A DNA stretch of 64,000 nt from Rhizobium aethiopicum (GCF_014197535.1 NZ_JACIFV010000022.1:40317-104316), one strand, 5' to 3'; numbered from the stretch's first letter, positions 53,559 to 61,737 are shown. Notes: generated from the sequence alone by a model not told the origin. Numbers and translations are program-made.

Positions 53559-54215
53559 TCCGACGGCCAGCCGCGAGATTCGGCACGGCGCCGCTCAATG
53601 CTGCATCCCCGAATGCCGATGGCCGGCCTCGTCCTTCGAGGCCCCTACGGGGGCACCTCAGAATGAGGGCGGAGAGAGGCTCGGGTTGTGGCACCGGAGC
53701 GCGGAGCGGCACGCCAGAACCCCACTCTGTGGGACATAGCACATAAGTAGCCGCTTCTGCGATGTGCCAACACCTAGCCGCGACCCGCCGCAACCGCTTG
53801 GCAACCATCCGACACGATCAGCCCGCCACGCACACGATAGCCTCCAGGGCGCAGAGAAGGTGCGGCTTGCCTCACGATGGCGGACAGAGGCGCGGCTCAC
53901 CTCATCGGAGCGGCGCGCCGAAGACGGGCGGGAGCGGCGATAATGGCACAGTCCACCCCCCTTCCCCGAACGCCGCTGTTTCCGCTTGAAACACTTCGTC
54001 AACCATATTGGCACAAATCCATGGAGTACGGGTTTTTCTTTCACCCGCCCTCGAAATTGCCGCTCGACACTCTCCTCGCAAAATCGGAAACGGAACAGGG
54101 ATGAAAAAGTGCGCATGCGCGAAGCGTGATTCCATCCGGCCGCGGCGCTGATCGATGCCTGGCCGGGCCTATCAAGTCGGGGAAAGCCTCACACCGCCCG
54201 CCGGGGCGGGCGATG
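53559..54215. other. Gene-poor intergenic region containing a dispersed repeat
   Basis: 657 bases. The several overlapping ORFs are Arg/Ser/Pro-rich and have no ribosome binding sites. The stretch 53627-53671 carries the dispersed GTCCTTCGAGG...CACCTCAG module. From about 53690 to 54215 I see only GC-rich, low-information sequence with no further signal. Confidence 0.5.
53627..53671. repeat. Dispersed repeat module, copy 1
   Basis: Contains GTCCTTCGAGGCCCCTACGG and GCACCTCAGAATGAGGGCGG. The same module occurs at 63801-63843 (GTCCTTCGAGGCTCC...CACCTCAG). The GTCCTTCGAGG and CACCTCAG-A-TGAGG modules are typical rhizobial REP-like intergenic repeats. This copy continues into ATGAGG, the other does not. 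Confidence 0.55.
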
Positions 54216-54410
54216 TCACAAGGCGTTGTTTTCCTGGCATAGCGCCCGGTGGACCTCGGTCCAGAACAGCGCCAGCGGGGTGTCGCCGTTGCGTTCGGCA
54301 ACAAGGGCGCGGATCAACGCTTCGGAACCTGCCATGTCCTGCCAACTGGATTTCAGACCTTTGGCGGCCTGTCGGCATTCGGCAATCTCGAACGGTCTCT
54401 TGCTGTCCAT
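54216..54410 (-). CDS. Small hypothetical protein
   Basis: 64 residues from ATG 54410, preceded by GAGGAGA. It has a mixed acidic-basic sequence (FEIAECRQAAKGLKSSWQDM, then LALFWTEVHRALC) with no signal peptide or helix. No family recognised. Divergent from cinR, with 123 bp between the starts. Confidence 0.55.
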   Translation of the reverse strand: MDSKRPFEIAECRQAAKGLKSSWQDMAGSEALIRALVAERNGDTPLALFWTEVHRALCQENNAL

Positions 54411-54533
54411 ATGAGGTCTCCTCATTCAAGGCGCTAGCAAGCGGCGGCCGGATTGTCATTCCCCGCATATGTGGGGATGCCTTGTATTTTAGACGGTCCT
54501 CACGGTAGGATTGCGGGAATTGGGACGACGGAA

Positions 54534-55259
54534 ATGATCGAGAATACCTACAGCGACAAGTTCGAACCCGCTTTCGAACAGATCAAGGCTGCAACCAATG
54601 TGGATGCCGCTATCCGTATTCTCCAGGCGGACTATGGCCTCGATTTCGTGACCTACCATCTCGCCCAGACGATCGCGAGCAAGATCGATTCCCCCTTCGT
54701 GCGCACCACCTATCCGGATGCCTGGGTCTCCCGCTACCTCCTGAACAGCTACGTGAAGGTCGATCCGATCGTCAAGCAGGGCTTCGAGCGCCAGCTGCCC
54801 TTCGACTGGAGCGAGGTCGAGCCGACGCCGGAAGCCTATGCCATGCTGGTCGACGCCCAGAAGCACGGCATCGGCGGCAACGGCTATTCCATTCCCGTCG
54901 CCGACAAGGCGCAGCGCCGCGCGCTCTTGTCGCTGAACGCCCGCATACCGGCCGAGGAATGGGCCGAGCTTGTGCGCCGCTGCCGCAACGAATGGATCGA
55001 GATTGCCCATCTGATCCACCGCAAGGCCGTCTATGAGCTGCATGGCGAGAATGATCCGGTGCCGACATTGTCGCCGCGCGAGATCGAGTGTCTGCACTGG
55101 ACGGCGCTCGGCAAGGATTACAAGGATATCTCGGTGATATTGGGCATATCGGAACACACGACGCGCGATTACCTGAAGACCGCCCGGTTCAAGCTCGGCT
55201 GCGCCACGATTTCGGCGGCCGCCTCGCGGGCGGTGCAGTTGCGCATCATCAATCCCTGA
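54534..55259 (+). CDS. cinR: CinR, LuxR-family quorum-sensing regulator
   Basis: 241 residues from ATG 54534; the frame is open back to 54453 but the earlier sequence lacks family features. It has the autoinducer-binding domain (residues about 15-160, with YPDAWVSRYLL, KVDPIVKQG and PFDWSEVE) and a GerE-type HTH (about 177-236, LSPREIECLHWTALGK, ILGISEHTTRDYLK). In R. leguminosarum CinR senses the 3-hydroxy-tetradecenoyl homoserine lactone made by CinI and activates cinIS. The next gene is cinI in the same orientation with 210 bp between. Confidence 0.9.
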   Translation: MIENTYSDKFEPAFEQIKAATNVDAAIRILQADYGLDFVTYHLAQTIASKIDSPFVRTTYPDAWVSRYLLNSYVKVDPIVKQGFERQLPFDWSEVEPTPEAYAMLVDAQKHGIGGNGYSIPVADKAQRRALLSLNARIPAEEWAELVRRCRNEWIEIAHLIHRKAVYELHGENDPVPTLSPREIECLHWTALGKDYKDISVILGISEHTTRDYLKTARFKLGCATISAAASRAVQLRIINP

Positions 55260-55377
55260 GAAGCGGAATCGATTTTCCGAGAATACGCCGTGTCGATTCA
55301 AAAGCCGAAGGATCGCGATCCTTCCCGGCCGTGCCTCGCTTTTGTCGTGACCCAATCCTCATACTTTTGGGCTAATC

Positions 55378-55405
55378 CCCCCATCTGAGGGGGCCCATCT
55401 GAGGG
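55378..55405. promoter_or_regulatory. Candidate CinR-binding tandem palindromes upstream of cinI
   Basis: Two adjacent palindromic-type blocks share the core ATCTGA: CCCCC-ATCTGA-GGGGG (55378-55393) and CCC-ATCTGA-GGG (55394-55405), centres 14 bp apart. They lie 64-91 bases upstream of the cinI start, a normal place for an activator. In rhizobial cin loci an inverted repeat precedes cinI; that this is the CinR box is inferred. Confidence 0.6.
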
Positions 55406-55469
55406 AATTTCCGATCCGGCCCGCCTGAACCATTCTGCTCTCCACGAACTGCAAACGCTGGAGGGCAAA

Positions 55470-56135
55470 ATGTTCGTTATCATTCAGGCACATGAGTATC
55501 AGAAACACGCCGCCGTACTCGAGCAGATGTTCCGCCTGCGCAAGAAGGTCTTCGCCGACCAGCTCGGCTGGGACGTTCCCGTCATCGGCCCCTACGAACG
55601 CGACAGCTACGATTCGCTGTCTCCGGCCTACCTCGTCTGGTGCAACGACAGCCGCACGCGCCTTTATGGCGGCATGCGCCTGATGCCGACGACCGGTCCG
55701 ACGCTTCTCTACGACGTCTTCCGTGAGACCTTTCCGGCCGCCGCCGATCTCGTCGCTCCGGGCATCTGGGAAGGCACGCGCATGTGCATCGACGAGGAGG
55801 CGATCGCCAGGGATTTCCCCAACATCGATGCCGGCCGCGCCTTCTCGATGATGCTGCTGGCGCTCTGCGAATGCGCGCTCGACCACGGCATCCACACGAT
55901 GATTTCCAACTACGAACCCTATCTCAAGCGCGTCTACAAGCGCGCAGGCGCCGAAGTGGAAGAACTCGGCCGGGCAGACGGCTACGGCAAGTACCCCGTC
56001 TGCTGCGGCGCCTTCGAAGTGTCTGACCGCGTGCTGCGCAAGATGCGCGCTGCCCTCGGCCTGACCCTACCCCTTTATGTCAGACATGTTCCGGCCCGCT
56101 CGGTCGTGACGCAATTCCTGGAGATGGCAGCATGA
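55470..56135 (+). CDS. cinI: CinI, N-acyl-homoserine-lactone synthase
   Basis: 221 residues, LuxI family. The invariant residues are in place: Arg24, Phe28, Trp34, Asp45, Asp48, Arg70, Glu101 and Arg104 (WEGTRMC). The enzyme couples SAM and an acyl-ACP to give an acyl-homoserine lactone. A good ribosome site (GGAGGG) precedes ATG 55470. It overlaps cinS by 4 bases (ATGA), so the two are coupled. Confidence 0.92.
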   Translation: MFVIIQAHEYQKHAAVLEQMFRLRKKVFADQLGWDVPVIGPYERDSYDSLSPAYLVWCNDSRTRLYGGMRLMPTTGPTLLYDVFRETFPAAADLVAPGIWEGTRMCIDEEAIARDFPNIDAGRAFSMMLLALCECALDHGIHTMISNYEPYLKRVYKRAGAEVEELGRADGYGKYPVCCGAFEVSDRVLRKMRAALGLTLPLYVRHVPARSVVTQFLEMAA

Positions 56136-56323
56136 AACGCCTCGTTGAAACCGCAACACCGAAAGACATCTCCGCCCTGGAGCGCCATGTCCTCGCCTCC
56201 CGCGACATCGCCACGCAGATAGGAGATCCCTTCCTCTCCTATCTGCTTTCGATGGCGCTGTTCACAATCTACGAAAAGAAGGCTCAGCATGAGAATGAGG
56301 CGCTGAAGAGCCGCTTCGGCTGA
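56132..56323 (+). CDS. cinS: CinS, small antirepressor co-transcribed with cinI
   Basis: 63 residues starting ATG 56132 inside the cinI stop. MKRLVETATPKDISALERHV and SYLLSMALFTIYEKKAQHEN identify it as CinS. In R. leguminosarum CinS relays cin control by binding the repressor PraR and relieving its repression of rai and rhi genes. The protein has no DNA-binding motif, consistent with a protein-binding role. Confidence 0.88.
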   Translation: MKRLVETATPKDISALERHVLASRDIATQIGDPFLSYLLSMALFTIYEKKAQHENEALKSRFG

Positions 56324-56375
56324 GGGCGCGGGTCCCCTCCGCCGCGCCTGAAGAGGGCACGCCTCGCAGCGCCTC

Positions 56376-56436
56376 GCGCGCAGCCGCAAAACCTGTCCCC
56401 GTTTTGCGGCTGCGCGCCCCCGGTCACCGGGGGCGT
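56376..56436. terminator. Two strong hairpins downstream of cinS
   Basis: First hairpin: perfect 17-bp stem GCGCGCAGCCGCAAAAC (56376-56392) with 56401-56417, loop CTGTCCCC. Second: GCCCCCGGT (56416-56424) with ACCGGGGGC (56426-56434). No U-tract follows, so this may be a bidirectional terminator for cinS and the minus-strand response regulator, or an mRNA-stabilising structure. Confidence 0.6.
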
Positions 56437-56452
56437 CAACCCATCAGGGACA

Positions 56453-56827
56453 TCATGCCATCAGGGAATCGATCGCCGAAATCAGCGTGTCGTGCAGATA
56501 GGGCTTGGGCAGGAAGGCGGCATTGGCAGGCAGGGCCATCGGATCGAGCCGCACCATGCCAGAGGTGATGATGATGCCGATATTCGGCCGCATCGCCCTC
56601 ACCCGCTTGGCAAGCTGGATGCCATCCATCGAGCCGGCCATGTTGACGTCGGTGAACAGGATATCGACATCCTGCCGGCCCTTCAGCACCACCAGCGCCT
56701 CATCCGCATTCGCCGCCTCCAGCGCCACATGGCCGACATCCTCGAGCACATCGAGGATATTGAACCGGATCAGCGGCTCATCCTCCACGATGAGCACCAC
56801 GGCGCTGTTCGAAGCCACCATCTGCAA
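56453..56827 (-). CDS. Single-domain response regulator receiver
   Basis: 124 residues, one receiver domain, no output domain. The acidic pocket is present (VVLIVEDEPLIR), the phospho-acceptor Asp is in ILFTDVNMAGSMDG, and the Thr/Ser switch and Lys are in IITSG and LPKPY. It would be a phosphorylation shuttle like CheY or Spo0F types; no cognate kinase lies within the window. ATG 56821 is an alternative start. Confidence 0.88.
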   Translation of the reverse strand: MQMVASNSAVVLIVEDEPLIRFNILDVLEDVGHVALEAANADEALVVLKGRQDVDILFTDVNMAGSMDGIQLAKRVRAMRPNIGIIITSGMVRLDPMALPANAAFLPKPYLHDTLISAIDSLMA

Positions 56828-57021
56828 TCGCCCTTTTCATGCGGAATATGATTCGAATAAGTGTATCCGCCCTGCGAAGGTTCCAGTGCCTCTGCCCACG
56901 AAATACGCATCATCCACAGATGTTGCCCTGCCCGCTTGTGGCTCCCTGCAATTTGGGCTAGAGCGAACCGATGCCGTGGGAACCATTGCCCCGGCAACCA
57001 GGTGCCGGCCTCCGGCGCTGA

Positions 57022-57097
57022 GGGCCTGTAGCTCAATGGTTAGAGCCGGCGGCTCATAACCGCTTGGTTGGGGGTTCGAGTCCCTCCGGGCCCACCA
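57022..57097 (+). tRNA. tRNA with CAU anticodon, probably tRNA-Ile2 (lysidine type)
   Basis: 76 bases with a full cloverleaf: acceptor GGGCCUG (57022-57028) with CGGGCCC, D stem GCUC/GAGC, anticodon loop CU-CAU-AA, T loop UUCGAGU, encoded CCA at 57095-57097. A CAU anticodon could be elongator Met or Ile2. Base pairs C4:G69 and C5:G68, and the stretch GGTTAGAGC...CTCATAA...CGCTTGGT, resemble the E. coli minor isoleucine tRNA, whose C34 is converted to lysidine by TilS. Automatic tools may call it tRNA-Met. Confidence 0.88.
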
Positions 57098-57357
57098 TTC
57101 GCTTCAGGGATTGTCGCTGTTTCGCCCGTTTCGACAGCACCTTCTGGGCAGCAGACTGAAATCTTCCATCCACCTCCTCTGACCACATATTGTAACGTCT
57201 CGGTCAAGAGCTTAGGCGACCGCCGAAATACGAAAAAGGCGTGGCCCAACCCCGCCAACTAGAGAAGCGTCATCCAATGCCTTTTAGACTTCCTAGCTGG
57301 CCTCGTATCGGATTTCGAGTGCGTTGGGATCGAGATGTGCCCAGTGCCGCGGATCGA

Positions 57358-57582
57358 TTAATGGAGGGCTGCGGGCGCAGGCGCGATCAGGGGGAACCGC
57401 GCGATTAACATACTGGTGAGTTCCTCCTGGGTGCGATGGCCGCGATTGAAAAGGTCAATTGCCGCGCTGCAGATTATTTCCGATGTCTTATCGTCCGGTT
57501 TGGCCTTGTAGTGCCTAAACCAAGATTGAACGGACAGCGAGAGCACGGCCCATTCGGTTTCTTGGACGCTCGTGACCAACAT
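57358..57582 (-). CDS. Small hypothetical protein
   Basis: 74 residues from ATG 57582, with GGGGAGATAAGGA directly upstream as Shine-Dalgarno. The protein is MLVTSVQETEWAVLSLSVQSW... with KPDDKTSEIICSAAIDLFNRG and no signal peptide. No family recognised. It lies in the sparse region after the tRNA. Confidence 0.5.
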   Translation of the reverse strand: MLVTSVQETEWAVLSLSVQSWFRHYKAKPDDKTSEIICSAAIDLFNRGHRTQEELTSMLIARFPLIAPAPAALH

Positions 57583-57683
57583 TCCTTATCTCCCCACATG
57601 TTTAATGCGGCAGCTTTGCAGGGTTTCATAAGTGAGCCTGCAATCCCAGTTGTGCCGTGACGTTGAAGAATATCTCCTGCCAT

Positions 57684-57878
57684 TCAGTGCGAGCTGATCG
57701 CACGACCGCTGGAGGCGAGATGCTCTGTAATGGCGCGCCGGATTTCGATAACCGTGTCGAAGAGCCTGTTGTCCAGGTCGATGACATTGAAGCGGACAGC
57801 GATGAATTTGAGGCGGTTTTCGACAGGGACCGCGATCCCGACTTCCTGACCATTGAATACGACAGCTTGCTTTTGCAT
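57684..57878 (-). CDS. Small hypothetical protein
   Basis: 64 residues from ATG 57878 (preceded by GAGG; the frame is open to ATG 57899). It is QAVVFNGQEVGIAVPVEN then NVIDLDNRLFDTVIEIRRAITEHL, soluble. Reads like a real folded domain but I cannot name the family. It lies in the sparse region after the tRNA. Confidence 0.5.
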   Translation of the reverse strand: MQKQAVVFNGQEVGIAVPVENRLKFIAVRFNVIDLDNRLFDTVIEIRRAITEHLASSGRAISSH

Positions 57879-58826
57879 AACAAACCTCGGGCGCGCCATA
57901 CGGGAGCACCATGTTAGAAAAGTGGAACAAAGGGTTCACGACGCGTCAGATTGCGGTCGTAGGTCGGTGTCGGATCGAGACGAGATGAGACGCTCGCTGC
58001 ACCAATGCGAAGAAACGAAGTCGGACAAACAAAATCATCATCCTCCCTCAAGCGGAATCAAACGACCGCCGAGTATCGCCGGCAAGGCCGGCATTCCGGA
58101 ACTCTTCTGTAAAAAACGTAGTCGAGAAACTCCCAGTAAGCAACTGATTTTTGGGATTATTTAGCGTTTTGAATCGTATGACAATTACCGCAGTTGCGAA
58201 GTAATGAATGATGTACGTTCGTCTGACCCGATCTTGACGGCCGCCGCCGGGACTAAAGTATTGGCTACGGGGCCGCAATAGGGCTCAAGGTATTGTCGAA
58301 CGCCCTGTACGAACGATAGTACGCATAGCACCAACGCTCGAAGGGCTAATCCCTGGAATACTAGGGGCGATGTTCCGCTGCCACGTAGCCCTTCCGGACA
58401 GTAGCGATAGCCCTGACGGATTCAGAAGTACAGGTTTACGGTATAACCAGCGATATATCCGAGAGGGAACATTGCCGCTACAATGTGGCCGGGACGATAT
58501 TTTGATGTCATGGCGATGACGCTGATTACTAGCCGGCTGCAATTCCGCGAGGACAGCTAGAAGGGCATCCGCCGCGAACGCGCCTGGGCCATCCCCCGAT
58601 CCTATGGAAAAACAATCATTGCGACGGTTGCCGCGGTAAGCGTCCACCCTGTCGCCAAACGCAAGCGCGACCAAACCGACGAGTACGGCAAAACAAAAAG
58701 GATAAAGGACAACATCAGCATACCAGCTCTTCTATGGGCCACACACAGCCCTTCTCGGACCTAAGTCCCTATCGCGAACTAAATTATCTGTCCGCTGTTT
58801 CCTTCGTATCACGAAGGAGGACTGCC
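57879..58826. other. About 950 bases with no convincing gene
   Basis: The region contains only short or low-complexity ORFs without clear ribosome sites (for example a 129-codon minus-strand frame at 58285-58674). Base composition is noticeably more AT-rich between 58090 and 58260 than in flanking genes. Together with 57098-57683 it makes a gene-poor tract next to the tRNA, possibly degraded horizontally acquired DNA. I see no transposase or integrase remnant. Confidence 0.5.
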
Positions 58827-59069
58827 ATGAGCTTTGAGCCCGAAAGCCTAGCCTACGATCAGCTTGCGAGCGTGCAGGCCGCGGTGTCCGCGGAACCAGA
58901 CCTGGAAAGCTCGTCCATCTCTGTAAGCATGGTGGGCAGAAGCGTCCTGCTCGAGGGCTATGTTGTCGGCTACGGTAATCGGGAGAAGGCGACGGCGATC
59001 GCCGCTTTGATCGCGGGTCCGGAGAACGTGCACGACAGGATGCAAGACCGCGAAGCCAACGACAGATAG
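58827..59069 (+). CDS. BON-like small protein
   Basis: 80 residues, ATG 58827, ideal ribosome site GAAGGAGG. It resembles a BON domain: AVSAEPDLESSSISVSMVGRSVLLEGYV, then KATAIAALIAGPENVHDRM, although the family usually has a signal peptide and this one has none visible. It may sense or bind membranes or peptidoglycan. A weak EcfG-like pair CGAAC-N16-TGTT lies upstream. Confidence 0.6.
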   Translation: MSFEPESLAYDQLASVQAAVSAEPDLESSSISVSMVGRSVLLEGYVVGYGNREKATAIAALIAGPENVHDRMQDREANDR

Positions 59070-59253
59070 CCAAAGTCAATGTCGACAATTAGCTTGGGCG
59101 CCAAGCCGTGGATAGCGGTCGATTCAAGAAGTTCCACCGGCCTACGGCGCGAGGCGTCGAGAGACGATGCTAGGGGAACCGATTTCGCTCCACTCGCTTC
59201 TAGAATGCCTTCTTTAAAAGCGGCATCTTGGTCCTGTCATTATTGTCGAACGC

Positions 59254-59282
59254 AAAAAAGCCCCGCTTTTTTGGCGGGGCTT
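59254..59282 (-). terminator. Rho-independent terminator of the outer-membrane protein gene
   Basis: Hairpin AGCCCCGC (59259-59266) with GCGGGGCT (59274-59281), loop TTTTTTG, with AAAAAA at 59254-59259 as a U-tract on the minus strand, 27 bases after the stop. Confidence 0.85.
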
Positions 59283-59308
59283 GCCACTGCTGATCCAACG
59301 GCCAGTTC

Positions 59309-59935
59309 CTAGAACTTCACGCCGATTCCGAATTTTAGTTCGTGCTGGTTGAGATCGACATCGACACCGAGAATGTCTTTCTCGCCGAAGTCATTATACC
59401 GATACTCGCCGCGGGCGAAGATGTTGTTGGTGATGGCAAAGTCGACGCCAGCGCCGACGGTGTAGCCGTTGAAGGTCTCCGTTTCCTTATCGAATCCCGG
59501 CAGGTCCACGTATCCACGCGTGGCGGTCCAGCCGGCCGCGCCATAAAGCAGCGCCCTGTCAAAGGCGTAGCCGACACGACCACGAACAGCGCCGGCCCAA
59601 TCGGTGCCGACATCCGCCCCTAGCGCTTCCTCTTCGTTCCAGTTGTATTCGAGGTTGCCCTCGATGCCGACAACGATGTTGTTGTCAAATTGGAAATTGT
59701 AACCCGCAAATGCACCGAAAACGCCGCCGTTAAAATCCTGGGAATCGCTGGCGCCGCCGGCGCTGAAGTCACCGTTTAGCCAACTGGCGCCGCCATCGAT
59801 TCCGAGATACGGGCCTGACCAGGTGAAAACTGGCGCAGCCGTAACAGATGCGGCCGGGACGTCCTGCACGGCATCCGCTGCAAAGGCGCTCGTTGCGACG
59901 ATTGCTAGAAAAGTGGTGGCGATCGTGAGCTTCAT
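59309..59935 (-). CDS. Outer-membrane beta-barrel protein (Omp25/31 family)
   Basis: 208 residues with a signal peptide (cleavage at AFAADAVQ). The mature part has a single-barrel pattern of alternating residues: FTWSGPYLGIDGGASWL, VFGAFAGYNFQ, VVGIEGNLEYNWN, and ends in a C-terminal Phe (GIGVKF), as in Rhizobiales Omp25/Omp31-type proteins. It is an abundant outer-membrane protein likely to stabilise the envelope. It is monocistronic. Confidence 0.86.
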   Translation of the reverse strand: MKLTIATTFLAIVATSAFAADAVQDVPAASVTAAPVFTWSGPYLGIDGGASWLNGDFSAGGASDSQDFNGGVFGAFAGYNFQFDNNIVVGIEGNLEYNWNEEEALGADVGTDWAGAVRGRVGYAFDRALLYGAAGWTATRGYVDLPGFDKETETFNGYTVGAGVDFAITNNIFARGEYRYNDFGEKDILGVDVDLNQHELKFGIGVKF

Positions 59936-60075
59936 GTTCGTGACCCCATGTCTTACAACACAACTGGAGGATACAGCCTAACTCAACAAATAGCTGTAAC
60001 GCCAAAGACACACTCGCATAACTGCACGGTAGAGAACATATCCGCCGAAGCGGTCAAGGCAAGTAGCGCGCCTTC

Positions 60076-60270
60076 TCAATAGCTGCAGGACCGGCCATCA
60101 CTGGGCCTGAACCCATCCGCGCAGGCAGGGTTCAGGGGGCGACTCTCCTGATAATAACCGCCGCTGATCGACGAGGTCTGATCGACGCTTCCGGTCGACG
60201 TGCAGGCCGAAATGATCGTGGCAAGGCTGATCAGCGTTCCGGTCGCGATAAAGGCGAAAAATCGGTTCAT
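60076..60270 (-). CDS. Small lipoprotein
   Basis: 64 residues from ATG 60270 (MNRFFAFIATGTLISLATIISACTSTG). It has a typical lipoprotein signal with lipobox IISAC, then a Ser/Thr-rich short mature part with two Cys near the end. Function unknown. The upstream ATG at 60324 adds no signal features. Confidence 0.7.
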   Translation of the reverse strand: MNRFFAFIATGTLISLATIISACTSTGSVDQTSSISGGYYQESRPLNPACADGFRPSDGRSCSY

Positions 60271-60522
60271 CTGAGCTTCTCCTTCTGAGGACGCGGCTTT
60301 TGGCCGAAGCTGGCAATCTACCACGCCACGAGGAGAACCGGCGTTGATTTATAGGATCGGCTGCCCTGCCGGCCACTTGTAACGCTAAAGTGATCGCCTT
60401 TCCGCCCGTCTTTTCAAGACTATGCGCTGTCACATAACTGTCATGCAAAATTGCCCGTTGTTAAGGCAGGCTGCGCAAAATATATGCCGCCAGCTAACAA
60501 AAAAAAGAATGAGTGAACTGCC

Positions 60523-60666
60523 ATGAGCCTACAGAAACTTTTCAACCGCAATCTCCTGACCCGTTTTGTTGCCGGTCTCGGTGCGGTTCCCCAGCGCATT
60601 CGCGAAGCCCGCGAAGAGCGCAAGCCCGCGATCCATCCCTCCTTCATGGATGATTTCGGCGCCTGA
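60523..60666 (+). CDS. 47-residue hypothetical protein
   Basis: ATG 60523 to TGA 60666, 47 residues: KLFNRNLLTRFVAGLGAV, then PQRIREAREERKPA and FMDDFGA. It has no ribosome site clearly better than GAGTGAA, so the evidence is coding-like composition and the amphipathic, basic sequence. Function unknown. Confidence 0.4.
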   Translation: MSLQKLFNRNLLTRFVAGLGAVPQRIREAREERKPAIHPSFMDDFGA

Positions 60667-60822
60667 CGCGCGGCAGGGCCTTCGATCCGCTCCCAGGCTT
60701 CGGCCTCTGGTTTTGCGCAATCTTATCGCAAGACCGTTTCACAGATCTGCGCGACAGCATCAGCCGTCCAATGCCCCGGCCGCGGGTGAGGTAAAAGACC
60801 TCGGCTGGGCTGCCGCGCATTG

Positions 60823-61374
60823 TCAGTTGATCGCAGGTGCAGCCGGTTCGCCCCAGCTGGAAATGGGTTGACCGGCCTTGGTCGCCACCCTGGCGTCGTA
60901 GAGTGCCAGCGACGCCTGGAGCTGGCGCATATCGTTGCAGCGGTTGATGATGCCGCCGATATATTGCACGCAGTCGCTAGCGCTGCCCTGCACCGAGCCC
61001 GTGGCCCAATCCTTAACGATCCCGTCGGCGCCGACCAGGAAATAGGAAAGCCGATTGTTCTCGGAAATCGTGGAGCTGCCGACCAGGCCGGCGAAGTTCG
61101 TGCCGGTCTCGGTCCTGGCGGCGGGCGCCATATGCCGGTAGATCGTCATGCCGTTCTTCAGCGGCGTCGCGCCGATCGTCGGCCCGAAGGTCGCTTCGGA
61201 GCCGGAGAGCCGCGCCATCGACGATTGACCGAGATTGGCGATCTCGGAATAGGGCTTGCCCAGCGCATAGCTGGTGTATGAGCGGTTGGCGGCGTTTTCG
61301 GCCTTTTCCGCCACCTGAGAGCAGCCCCCCAAAGTCATGGCGAGGCCGATCGAAACAATTGTCATGAAGCGCAT
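60823..61374 (-). CDS. Lipoprotein of unknown function
   Basis: 183 residues with a lipoprotein signal (MRFMTIVSIGLAMTLGGC, lipobox LGGC, Cys18). The mature part has AENAANRSYTSYALGKPYSEIANLG, and two Cys around residues 134 and 144 (SDCVQYIGGIINRC). No family recognised. It is probably anchored to the inner or outer membrane. Confidence 0.7.
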   Translation of the reverse strand: MRFMTIVSIGLAMTLGGCSQVAEKAENAANRSYTSYALGKPYSEIANLGQSSMARLSGSEATFGPTIGATPLKNGMTIYRHMAPAARTETGTNFAGLVGSSTISENNRLSYFLVGADGIVKDWATGSVQGSASDCVQYIGGIINRCNDMRQLQASLALYDARVATKAGQPISSWGEPAAPAIN

Positions 61375-61520
61375 GCTGCCCCCTTGCCGGACATAGTGTG
61401 TCCGGAAGCCCCTGTTTCTTAACCCGCCGTCATTGCTAGCAGCTTTGCGGGATTTGGGAAGGTCGCGGGGTGGCGCCAGCGTTTCTCATGCGGGTTTTAC
61501 GACGCGGACCACACCCTCAA

Positions 61521-61665
61521 CCTCCCTCATTCCTGTGCTCGTCACAGGAATCCAGCCACCGCGCGTCTGCGCGGTGAATGGCTACGGTGTCCTTTACAAA
61601 GAGTCTCTCGCGCCCAAAGACTTGGGCGCACTGGATTCCTGTGATGAGCACAGGAATGAGGGAGG
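61521..61665. repeat. Nested palindromic (REP-like) element
   Basis: Outer arms 61521-61555 and 61631-61665 are 35-bp reverse complements with one mismatch. Each arm contains an inner hairpin ATTCCTGTG / CACAGGAAT. The spacer holds two more hairpins: CCGCGC/GCGCGG near 61559-61574 and GCGCCCAA/TTGGGCGC near 61609-61629. The whole 145 bases would fold as a cross with four stem-loops. Confidence 0.7.
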
Positions 61666-61690
61666 AGAAGGGGAGACCCTCGCACCCAGC

Positions 61691-61737
61691 CAATCTCCCC
61701 ACTTGTAGGGGAGATGGCCGGCAGGCCAGAGCGGGGC
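61691..61737. repeat. RIME-like repeat fragment
   Basis: AATCTCCCCACTTGTAGGGGAGATGG followed by CCGGCAGGCCAGAGCGGGGC parallels the RIME pieces at 34747 and 21381, but it is more diverged. It lies between the nested element and the BP26-like gene. Confidence 0.5.

Noticed and set aside
53658..54116. 152-codon minus-strand Arg/Ser-rich ORF
   Set aside because: It overlaps the dispersed repeat, has no ribosome site and a low-complexity composition.
57040..57258. Minus-strand ORF across the tRNA
   Set aside because: It overlaps the tRNA by 58 bases and has no protein-like features.
58285..58674. 129-codon minus-strand ORF
   Set aside because: It lacks a ribosome site and shows no domain or consistent hydrophobic pattern; kept only as part of the gene-poor tract.
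58763..58800. EcfG-like CGAAC-N16-TGTT upstream of the BON-like gene, and a similar CGAAC-N16-CGTT before the 63294 gene
   Set aside because: The -35 first base is wrong in both, and such near matches are expected by chance; mentioned only in gene entries.
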